The position numbers were made by a program, and so were the translations under genes. Below are positions 10,231-20,005 of a stretch of 64,000 nucleotides of DNA, piece by piece (positions within the stretch are counted from its first letter, which is position 1; each line of letters opens with the position of its first letter). Under the pieces are notes generated by a model that saw only the letters and a list, made by a program, of their open reading frames with translations, made no database searches and was not told the origin of the DNA. The DNA comes from Ehrlichia sp052043515. GTDB lineage: Bacteria > Pseudomonadota > Alphaproteobacteria > Rickettsiales > Anaplasmataceae. The stretch spans positions 434,001-498,000 of the forward strand of contig JBQEQX010000001.1 in assembly GCA_052043515.1 (NCBI GenBank). The letters run 5' to 3'.

Positions 10231-13200
10231 CTATCTTACTTCTTTCTTCACTTTCACTATATTTCTTTTAAAATCATTTTCTACTTGTTTTTTTACTTTC
10301 TCTGACAATTTATAATAACCAAGTATTTGCCAGATATTTTTACTATACTTCCAGCACATTTTGTTACTACTGTTTTTTATGCTAAAAAAAACAACAAGCA
10401 GTATAATTCTGGTACAGTTTACATGATAAACCAACGTCACCATCTTCTAAGCGTATATTATTATTATTATCACTACCGTAATAACATCCACCATATTTAC
10501 ACGACATACCAATATCCGGATGATGGTCGACAGGTTTACCTAAAACTTGTGCTGAACATGATTCTTTGCTTTTACCAAGCATATACTCTGTTTTACCATT
10601 TTCATTGTAAATACATACAGCATCCAAACATCCACTACTTTTTGACATCTCTATCCGTAGTATTTAGACAAAAAGTCTTTTCCTTCGGGTCATAAACATA
10701 TTCATATTGTATTTTCTTTTTATCATATATTTTTTCACTTCGTAATACTTGTGCACTATAATCAGACAAATCACTTAACAATGCCATACTTCCATCATAA
10801 AAATCTTGCCTAAACTCTATAGGCAACTCACTAGGCAAGTCATAATTAGAAAATTCTCTCAATAAAACACTACCTTTTGTCTTCCAGCAAAGATTTTCTA
10901 TATAATCTTTTTTGCCTACACCAAGATAGCAACATACATACTCATCACTACTTACATTAATTTTAAGACTAGCATATTGACTTCTATAGCATGATAAAGT
11001 AACGATTTCATCGGCATTATAACATACTTTATGGTTAAGCCTTACATCACCATTCTTTGTTTCAACGTAAGAACTACGACTGTGAACATTGCTACCTGTT
11101 CTACCACCACGCCTACTATTCCTCACATTTAACCCATTATCGTAACAATATTGTTGGTAGCCCACGTAGTAATCACTTAAACTTATTTTCATAAGATTGC
11201 CTCTATTAGAAAGATTGTAACGAAAATGAGGTTCAAGATTATTTGGAATAGCATCACATTGCTTACTACCAAACATAGTAATAGGCGTTGGAAATGCAAG
11301 ACCACGTTTATTTGAAGAATATATACAAACAGAACTTAAACAGCCTCCTTTTCCATCAGTAATATTTTCTTTTTTTATCACATAGTAATCCTCGTTCTTC
11401 ATCATATTTATACCTTTGTGTAACTTGTTTAGTTTTTTGCACGAGTTCTACATTTTCACTCCATACCTCACATGTTAACCTAACTAATCCATCAGCACCT
11501 TGTTGTATTGACTTGTGTACACTAGCACATCCTCCAGCACCAGGATATTTATTTGAATTTTTCTCAAATGTATTCGCTGGTCCGGAGCAATCTTCAGCAC
11601 TTAATCCTATAACCCCATCAGGAAAATCTGGATTTCCCCACGGGATAAGTATATTATTCGATAACCACATAGGTTTATGTTTAGAAAAGTCCATCCCAGT
11701 GGCTGATCTATAATGCTTTACAGTGTTATCATTAATAAAAGAATTATTCTTTTCGCAATTATCGTGAGTACATCCACGAGCTACAAGTGACACTTCACAA
11801 TTATCGAATTTCTCAGAATCACACAGCGCTACTACTGTATCTTCTCCATATGCTCCAGGATACCTTCCCCCCTTCACCTACATGTATTACTATCTTTTTC
11901 CCTTGTTTATCATCTACTTTTAATATGCCAAAAGTATAATTACCAGGAGCACCAGAATAAGCTTTACCATTTTCTATATAACCAGCTTGACCTCCTCCCC
12001 AAGCTTCAATTTTGATAAAATCACATTTATGATAATGATTTGGTTGATGCTTTCCTACATAATATACGTAACGATGCCTACTAGAGCCATTCATATGCCT
12101 TTTTACTCTATATTCATACTTAGGAAATTTATCTACACACATCCCTTCTAAATATGGATCTACTTGTGTTAAACCATTCAAAGAATCCCCATTAACTAGG
12201 AAGAAATCCACATTTCTTAGTTCATTTCTATTCCTATTTTTACCAAAAGTTTCAAAATCAATACTGCTATAATTATACAAACAACTCTTAGTTTGTTCTT
12301 TTTCGTCAGAAGAGTACTGTACCTTTCCAAATATACATTCCTTATAATCCTTGATTCTCCTAAGAACAGTTGTACTATCAAAATATAGTTCGCTATTTCT
12401 ACACAAACTTTCTTCCCTATTAGTTTTATATTTAGCAATACGATATCCTGATCTGGGAATAACATAATGACCATCGTGATACATAATAGAAGCTAGAAAA
12501 GACTTCATTGGTATATTATCAAGATCATAACTCATACTATCATCACATTGACGATACTCACCATCGTCATATCTCTGGCGTACTAACTTCCTTTTATTTA
12601 GCCTCACCCAAAAATACCTATGTCCACCAATAGTCTTATCATACTTTTTCACATAATATCCCAATCCTGAGTAATTTAAGCCTTTTACACATTGTACACC
12701 ATGACCACCACTTATACCTTCAGTGTCAGATATTGTACATTCCGATCCACTCAAACACATTAACTCATGACTCTCCCACTTGAGCATGGGAGTCGCTAGA
12801 GCAATATCCTTACTCACTAACTTCTGGAGCTCAACTATAGACATGAGCTTCTTCTCATCAACGCTACTAAATCTAGTATCACTATCGGTATCTTCACTTA
12901 ATTTCTTAGTACTGACTTCAACAACAATTTTTCCTTTTTCTCCAATTTTTCCTACTTCTTCCTTTACTTTAGGACGTTTTAACGCAGGAATAGGGAAACA
13001 TTGCTTTATACACTGACCAACATACCCATAATAAATACACACATCATCGAAACCTTTAATATTGCGCCTATGAGTTCCATAATATGTAACACCATACTTT
13101 TTTAAACGTGATCGCAATCTTACGTATATTGATGCTTCACTTCGCATATCACTCATCATACTTTCAAAATCACGCGATATATTATCGCTTGATATAGTTA

Positions 13201-13489
13201 GACTACTAGAAGATAATCCTTTAGAGGAAGGAAGCACAAGAGATAACTTAGGAGAAAAAAATGACTGCATATAAAACGGAACTATGCGAAAATCAAGAGC
13301 TTTAACTTCTTTCAACATAATGTCACAAAATGGGTAAGGATGACTACTAAGTGTATCTAAAGTATTAAACTCAGAAGCATCACTACATTGAGACAAGCTA
13401 GAGTATCGAGATAATGAAGTACAAGGAATAATACACAAACAAAATATGACAACACACTGAGTAATTCTTTTCAACACACACTTTACCAT
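10231..13489 (-). CDS. Exported Cys-rich, glycine-rich-domain island protein B (four frame breaks)
   Basis: A protein of about 1,085 residues is restored by removing one base from each of four runs: C6 at 11867-11872, T7 at 11370-11376, T5 at 10639-10643 and A8 at 10384-10391. It has a signal peptide (residues 1 to about 25), the core motif PYPFC, a CFPIPALKRPKV segment, and GMCVDKFPKYEYRV. The glycine-rich domain starts CDFIKIEAWGGG and ends GAGGCASV and LVRLTCEVW. Beyond it lies a tail of two related cysteine-rich repeats. Repeat 1 has GGCLSSVCIY and DEYVCCY with ENLCWKTKG; repeat 2 has SGCLDAVCIY and TACCFF with NKMCWKYSKN. No membrane core is seen. Function unknown; secretion or surface exposure is inferred from the signal peptide and cysteine content. 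Confidence 0.7.
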
Positions 13490-14649
13490 TCAACAGAAGA
13501 TATACATTCCCCAAGTTGCATACTCAAAGAAGCGTGCATTACACAGTAAACTACTCAATACATCAATCTACTAAAGTGTTAACTTGTAATGCAACAAAAC
13601 ATATAACAGGATCCCTTTTTTACTAAAAGAACACTCATAACAATGTGCCGAACACATCACAATGAATATTAAATCACGTAGGAACAGGACATACAATTCA
13701 GTACCAGAAACACATCGCATATTTACCATATGGCAAAATCCACCTGTGTAAAAGCTTAGCAAATTCAAAAAATACCAACTGTATTTAAAACTACTATACC
13801 ATAACAAATAATATCGATCTTACTCCTTCTTAATTCAACTAAACTACCATATATGCTAGCAATCATGCTATCTATAGTAGAAATCATTATATACAAATAA
13901 AAAATTAGTCAATGGTTTCTAAAAACACAATTATTATTTACAACTCACAATTAACTACTAATTAATACATAAAAAGATGTGTTATTTGTGCATGATATAA
14001 TTCTTATCATTCTTAGATGAAAAATAACAACACATAAAACACTACTAACAATATCAGGTTAGTAAAAGTTTTCCACTTATAATCAAGGTTCAAACAGCAA
14101 TCAGTTTTTAGATAATATACATTTTGTGAACTTACTCTCAAAATCAACTTTATAAAAATATATAAACAACTGCCTAAGTAATCAGATGCATGTCGTGATA
14201 TTACAAATCTGGTATTTTCTTGCAGCATTCCGATATGAAATATCATAAGGAAATTTTTTACCAAAATTACTTTTTATAAACCTAGCAAATCCATATCGAA
14301 GTTTAACTCCTAAACCTACTAATTTAAATTTGATAGTGCTAAAAAAGAACTCTATTTCATGATTTATTAGAAATAAAAATCTCGTATTTCTTTGAATTGG
14401 ATAATATTAAATCAAAATCATGAACTACTATTAAAAAAAATTACATTTTTCTATCTTTTATATATAGCACCAGATCAGAAAATCGTTGCCATAGCGATCA
14501 TAGTTCAATAGATCCATAAGTTTCATAGAAATTGCTTTATCCACTTCACAGAATTCTGCCCAATTGCTTCAATAATAAATTGCCGCATTTCCATCGAAAT
14601 TTCTATCTATATTCCATATAAAAAAAGTAAGCATCACATGTCTTCACTA
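13490..14649. other. Degenerate DNA upstream of protein B
   Basis: About 1.1 kb without a supportable gene. Short coding-like traces appear on the minus strand, for example AEFCEVDKAISMKLMDLL followed by YDRYGNDFLIW near 14470-14590, interrupted by stops and shifts. This suggests remains of an older island gene, but I cannot assign a family. Confidence 0.4.
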
Positions 14650-15210
14650 CCTTACCATTTTTCATTTTTTGTCTGTTTCAAAAATCAACTTTATAAACTC
14701 TTCAAAATTATAATCGTATAAAAAATGAATATGTGAAGCATGAGCCAATAACATAACTATGTTAAGCCTATGAGCCAAACTTACCATATTTCATATCTTC
14801 CACATTTTTCAGCAGCATTCTAATTTCATTATGAGGGAATTCTATATCTAACGCAATAAATTTATACTTTATGGATTAAAGTTGAACTCTGAGACCTCAG
14901 AATTAAATATAACAACATCAAACCACAATTTTATCCTGAACATCAAGAATACCTAGCTCAGAAAAAATCCTATACACGTCTAAACAACCACAAATATTCT
15001 TAAACAGAGGAATGCATTATTTCTAGATTCGAAACCTGTACTTCTTTTATCTTTATACACAGCATCTACAAAATCATATATCGCCATTCTATAGTAGTCT
15101 AATAAATACGCAAATTCTGGAATTTGTTTTACTTTTTCACAGAAACTCTGTTTACTTATTTTTGTAATAAACAGCTGTAATTCACTAGTAAGTTTATCTT
15201 TATATTTATT
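14650..15210 (-). pseudogene. Decayed third copy of the island tail domain
   Basis: Minus-strand traces read SELQLFITKISKQSFCEKV then IPEFAYLLDYY, and near the far end FEEFIKLIFETDKK. These match the adjacent tail domain at 15.2-15.8 kb (IQDFINKISEEKFCKEV, FPKLATSLDEY, FGDFVKLIFEKDDK). Several stops and more than one frame change lie between, so this copy is dead. It is the third of three tail copies lying in a row and points to repeated tandem duplication. Confidence 0.65.
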
Positions 15211-15229
15211 TTAGGTAACAAAAAAGTAC

Positions 15230-15847
15230 TTATCTCGTCACAACCTTGTCATCTTTTTCAAAAATCAACTTTACAAAATCTCCAAAACATTCATCACATG
15301 TGGAAGATAAGTAGTACACATAAAGCCACGCCACAAGAATATTAAATTTATGAGTACCATATTCACCATAATTCATTGCATTAACATCTTGAAGTAACAT
15401 CATAACAACATCGTATGGGAAATACTCATTAGAAGAATGTATTTCATTTATTATCTTTATTACAATATCCTGCTTTATATCTATCTCTGAAACTACCCAA
15501 TTTAATATGGCTGCATCAAACAATAACATTATATTATCATTTGAAATACCTACATCAGTAAATATTTTAGATACGTCTACACGATTTATAAGCTGCTCAA
15601 AATTAGAAATTGTTGCTTTTAAACCGGGCGTTAACTTAACAAGATTATTATAATTATTACGCACTTTAAACATATTATTTACAGCACCATATAACTCCGT
15701 CATATATTCGTCTAGTGAAGTTGCTAATTTTGGAAATCTCAATACCTCTTTGCAGAATTTTTCTTCACTGATTTTATTGATAAAATCTTGTATTGGTAAG
15801 GGCAGTTTGCTTCTATATCGATTCATTTTTTCCAATGAAACAGACAT
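15230..15847 (-). CDS. Tail-domain frame, probably second C-terminal repeat of protein C
   Basis: A 205-residue frame with no signal peptide that overlaps the end of protein C by 35 bases. Its sequence (LPLIQDF-like start reading LPIQDFINKIS, then KFCKEV, FPKLATSLDEYM, FNILVAWLYVYYL, FGDFVKLIFE) parallels the tail of C (EVRGFLSKIS, NFCQKL, FPHVIVSISEYL, NNIVVSWMYIFY, AEPFVKLML). Removing one base from the T5 run at 15862-15866 fuses it in frame to C through KSCGKEMSVSLEKM. Similarity to the first tail copy continues upstream of the ATG into that join, which favours one longer protein. A separate short gene remains possible. Function unknown; mostly helical in appearance. Confidence 0.6.
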   Translation of the reverse strand: MSVSLEKMNRYRSKLPLPIQDFINKISEEKFCKEVLRFPKLATSLDEYMTELYGAVNNMFKVRNNYNNLVKLTPGLKATISNFEQLINRVDVSKIFTDVGISNDNIMLLFDAAILNWVVSEIDIKQDIVIKIINEIHSSNEYFPYDVVMMLLQDVNAMNYGEYGTHKFNILVAWLYVYYLSSTCDECFGDFVKLIFEKDDKVVTR

Positions 15848-18800
15848 TTCTTTTCCACAGCTTTTTAGATTTTGTGTAACGCACTAAATTTATTCCTAAC
15901 ATTAATTTTACAAAAGGTTCAGCATAAAGTTGAAAGGTTTCTCTATCATACTGATAGAAAATATACATCCAAGAAACTACAATGTTATTCTTTTTATAAC
16001 CTGATTGTTCTGTTATAACACCTCTATGTATCATATTAATAAAGTCTTTATATTCTGTCCGAAACTGCTGATTTTCTAATTCTACACTGAAAAAATCTCG
16101 TTTATTGAATTCCTCATCAACTATACTAAAGATGGATCCTATCTTATCTGATTCAGCATAACCTACATCACTGCTTACCAATTGATCGACACTTTCAGAC
16201 TTATCATCTAATACATAGTAATTTAACAAACCTTCAGGTGGACTTACTATATTTACACCTAAATTAAAAATAAGAGCATCAATGTATAGGAGTAATCTTT
16301 CTGGTGAATCATTAATTCCAATACTTTTTAATGCTGTTTGAAGTCGAACATTGTTTAATTCTGTTAATAATTTTTTACGGTGGGCTGGCAAATTATGTGC
16401 CAACGATGCTTTATCATGTAATACTTTCTTCAACGCAGATAAATATTCAGATATACTTACTATCACATGCGGAAAAAGCTTTAGCTTTTGACAAAAGTTT
16501 GGTTTGCTTATTTTTGATAAAAATCCCCTTACTTCTTGAGGAAGATAATCTGTTGAATGATTGATCTTTTCTATCACCATTACAATGGAATCATCACACT
16601 CATTCTCATCCTTTAACACTATGCGTCCCACCAAATCCGACCATTTTTCACAGGTCAATTTCACCATGCCATCTGCACCTTCTTGAGCAGAATTATAAAT
16701 ACTTGAACATCCACCAGCACCTGGATATTTATTAGCATTTTTTTCTAACTTATTACTACTATCAACACATTCATTATCTCCCTTCTGTATTCCACCATAA
16801 GGTAGGTTAACACCTTGATAAGGTACCAATATTTCATTACGTTCTGACTGATTCATACCAGAAGCAAATCTATAATGTGTTAGATATTCAATTCCTTTAG
16901 AAACATCCTTAAGATAGCTTCCCATAGCATGACCACCTTGGGCCACCAATTCTATTATACAATCTTTACCATATTCATCATTACATAACTTTACACTAGT
17001 ATCTCCTCCAGAATGACTCAAATAATTATGCCTACCCTTACCACCAGGACCTACATCAACTATCAACTTTTTCTTCATCATATCTTCACTAAGTCTCAAC
17101 AATCCCATAACATAGCTACCAGGCCTACCAGATTTCCCAGATCTTGATATTCCAGATGCACCACCACCCCATGCCTCTATTTTCAAAAAATCACATACTG
17201 TTTTCTTTTCATCAATACTTAACTTATAAGTATTCGGTAACACTTTTCTCTTTAAAGCTCTAACTTTATATTCATAAGAAGGAAAATTACTTATACACAT
17301 ACCTTGTAATATCGGGTTCAAAGGCTTGATTTTATCTTTGTCATCGTCATCATGAAAAAAATTAGTAAAATTATCATCACTCACATAAAACGAGCGACAG
17401 CTCTCAAAGTTCCTGACTCCATTATTCCATTTAACCACACCTTTACAAGTGTGTTGTTTGTTCTTTTCATACAGCCTAGTATCCTCATATTTATACAATG
17501 CATTACCTTGACATGCTTGCATTTTAGGATTGTAGTGACCAGCAATGTCAAAAAACAAATCACTCTTTATACTTTTCACTTCATCCAATTGATCCTGTGT
17601 CATACTCCTGATGTCCACTGCAGAATCATAGTTACATTTTTCATATCTTTCACTGTTCTTTCCATTTTGTGTTTTTTCTGAAACAACCCCATAACCCCAT
17701 AGCATCTTCTTATGTGTACTTAGCCAAAAGTTTCTATGGTTTTTCCTCAAAGAGTACTTCATAGGAGCAAAAGGCATATCAACAACACACACTACATTCC
17801 CTCTATCGTCATGAGCATAACCAAGTCTTCTAGCGGTTCCATCGGCACATTGACTTGAATCTTCTACTATTTGACCATTTGAACATTCATATTGGCTAAT
17901 TAAAGTATAATCTTTCAAGTTAATCTTAGGCTTTATTACGGAAAAAAACAAATCTTGATCTTTCGTACCTACTGGCACATCAACACTGCAAATAGATGGT
18001 TGTTCGCAATCCTGATATTCAATACGTATATTATTTCCATAATTAGCCACGACTTTAGGACGTACTAATTCTGGAGAAGGTACACAAACAGTCTTTCCCG
18101 GTACTCCATTATCAGTATATTCTACACATGTCATATCGTACCCTACTTTATAGACTCTAAACTCATAAGAAGTCCCTAAGTATGTAATATTATATAAAGT
18201 TTTTTCTCCCACTTTATAAGACTTAGCATATAAATCCATTTCATAAGGCTTTGCTAATCCAGAGCGAATACGTAACTTGGCACCACTCTTAAAGAAGTTT
18301 TGCTTAGAAAATGACAAAGGAGTAATAGAAACTATATTCACTGGATTAAATGCACTACAGAAAGGCGGAGGATCAACAGTTTGCAACACATTCTTACAGC
18401 GTATACTTTTCTGATCACATTCTTCTCTTACAGATTTAACACTACAATTACCAACAAAACATATACAAACTTTTGGATCAGTATCTGTTTTATCATAAAA
18501 TGCTATCGCAGCAATAGATGAATAAATTAAGCTACCAGAATACATAATTTTACAACCACCTATAGGGATAGAATGTTCTTGTGCATACCCTAGACGACAA
18601 GCCAAATGTATAAACATCATTTCATGTTGCATTCTCGAACGTTTTTCTCTATCAGCAGGAACACTTAACAAATCAACATATAAACGTTCTATATCAGAGT
18701 AATCCCCTAGCCTATAATCCAGATACAAAGTCTTTTTCTTATCAAAATTAAATTTAACAAATTTTATATTTACAACATCATTGACAGATTCCGTATTATC

Positions 18801-18977
18801 AAGTGGTTTATAATAATCAGAAAAGTGCAGCATATAATGACCTGCATAGTTTTCTAGTGCATCATCTTTAGCATCTCGCGATAAACCTCCCCAAGCACTT
18901 ATGGACCCATTGAAATAAAAGAAGCATAACAACATAACCAAGCACAAATTTATACTTTTAAAATGCAGCACTCTCAT
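15813..18977 (-). CDS. Exported Cys-rich, glycine-rich-domain island protein C
   Basis: An uninterrupted 1,054-residue protein and the best template for the family. A signal peptide (residues 1 to about 28) is followed by a cysteine-rich core with CICFVGNC, DPPPFCSAF, SKQNFFKSGAKL, YEFRVYKVGYD, CVPSPELVRPKV and ECSNGQIVEDSSQC. After GMCISNFPSYEYKV comes the glycine-rich domain: CDFLKIEAWGGG, GRPGSYVMGLL, DVGPGGKG and ELVAQGGHA, closing with YPGAGGCSSI and GADGMVKLTCEKW. The last 280 or so residues form a helical tail shared with the following frame. The glycine pattern resembles polyglycine domains of phage tail-fibre and receptor proteins by eye. No catalytic motif or multi-pass membrane region is visible. 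Function unknown; a T4SS-linked envelope or surface role is inferred from its position next to virB4 and virB2. Confidence 0.75.
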   Translation of the reverse strand: MRVLHFKSINLCLVMLLCFFYFNGSISAWGGLSRDAKDDALENYAGHYMLHFSDYYKPLDNTESVNDVVNIKFVKFNFDKKKTLYLDYRLGDYSDIERLYVDLLSVPADREKRSRMQHEMMFIHLACRLGYAQEHSIPIGGCKIMYSGSLIYSSIAAIAFYDKTDTDPKVCICFVGNCSVKSVREECDQKSIRCKNVLQTVDPPPFCSAFNPVNIVSITPLSFSKQNFFKSGAKLRIRSGLAKPYEMDLYAKSYKVGEKTLYNITYLGTSYEFRVYKVGYDMTCVEYTDNGVPGKTVCVPSPELVRPKVVANYGNNIRIEYQDCEQPSICSVDVPVGTKDQDLFFSVIKPKINLKDYTLISQYECSNGQIVEDSSQCADGTARRLGYAHDDRGNVVCVVDMPFAPMKYSLRKNHRNFWLSTHKKMLWGYGVVSEKTQNGKNSERYEKCNYDSAVDIRSMTQDQLDEVKSIKSDLFFDIAGHYNPKMQACQGNALYKYEDTRLYEKNKQHTCKGVVKWNNGVRNFESCRSFYVSDDNFTNFFHDDDDKDKIKPLNPILQGMCISNFPSYEYKVRALKRKVLPNTYKLSIDEKKTVCDFLKIEAWGGGASGISRSGKSGRPGSYVMGLLRLSEDMMKKKLIVDVGPGGKGRHNYLSHSGGDTSVKLCNDEYGKDCIIELVAQGGHAMGSYLKDVSKGIEYLTHYRFASGMNQSERNEILVPYQGVNLPYGGIQKGDNECVDSSNKLEKNANKYPGAGGCSSIYNSAQEGADGMVKLTCEKWSDLVGRIVLKDENECDDSIVMVIEKINHSTDYLPQEVRGFLSKISKPNFCQKLKLFPHVIVSISEYLSALKKVLHDKASLAHNLPAHRKKLLTELNNVRLQTALKSIGINDSPERLLLYIDALIFNLGVNIVSPPEGLLNYYVLDDKSESVDQLVSSDVGYAESDKIGSIFSIVDEEFNKRDFFSVELENQQFRTEYKDFINMIHRGVITEQSGYKKNNIVVSWMYIFYQYDRETFQLYAEPFVKLMLGINLVRYTKSKKLWKRNVCFIGKNESI

Positions 18978-20005
18978 AAATACGTTTATTATTAGCTATA
19001 AAACATCTGTAAGATCATTCACAATCAAAGGATTCTTCGGCAAACAAAATGACAAATACGTATGAATTTTCCTTTATGGACAGGATATATCATAAACTCC
19101 TATATCATACCAAGAATTTTCTTATAAAACCCAAATATAATGAAAACTATTCCTGCATCAGTTATTCCGGTATAGAACTGATAGATATCCTATCTTTATA
19201 ATCCCATATACTATCATATAGAACGTAACAAATCTATTAACATAACAGAATTAACATGATTAATCATAAATCATCGAGCAAAGCCCGTGGCTATTTTATG
19301 GAGATTCTTGTTACAATATATGATATTCTCTAATAATATAAAATTATAATACTTTTACAAGATTACAATTCTAACTAAATGTACCTACATTTAACTGATA
19401 TTTCTTGATGGAAACTTATTGTATTTCGTAAATAATTGTTATTACGGAAGCCATTACAAATCTTAGCATTAAAGAATGCAAAACACACAATATTACGACC
19501 ATACACTACTATAATTAGATTTTTTCTAGGCCATAAACAACTAGGCTGTTCAATAATTTTGTGAAAACTTTACCAACTATAAAGATTTACGGTATATAAC
19601 AACGACCACTCACTTTTAAAACAATAAGTTACATAACTAGCGTAATTTTCAAACAACTATACACATATCCATAATACACAATAGATACTCAATAATAATG
19701 TAGTCAAGTGACATATTACATCAACAATTTCAATAGTGACACTTTCCTGTGACCTTAAAATCTCCCACTAATTAGTTCTATCAAATAATCAATCATATAA
19801 GAAAATCTCTTTTCAACGTTCTTTCACCTTTTACAAGCAAGTTAAATAAAAAAACACTGTCCCATACAGTATACAACATGCATGCATTCATACTAACAAT
19901 CACTGTGCAATTCAGAAATCCATCTTAACTAGAATTACATAACATCATCAGATGGCTGCTCCTTACTCTTATAATAGTACCATAGAAAATCATCTCTAAC
20001 ATATA
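18978..20005. other. Non-coding gap between virB4 and protein C
   Basis: About 1.0 kb of AT-rich sequence. I found no reading frame with recognisable features on either strand. It should contain the promoter of protein C; no confident site was seen. Confidence 0.45.

Noticed and set aside
13571..13807. Open minus-strand frame of 78 codons
   Set aside because: No motif, no plausible start context; composition fits chance.
14013..14264. Open minus-strand frame of 83 codons in the gap above protein B
   Set aside because: Hydrophobic ends but no ribosome site, no family features and an isoleucine/leucine-rich composition expected from random AT-rich DNA.
19544..19556. GGCTGTTCAATAA shared with 38167-38179, possible insertion-sequence end
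   Set aside because: Similarity does not extend beyond about 13 bases and there is no transposase or paired terminal repeat.
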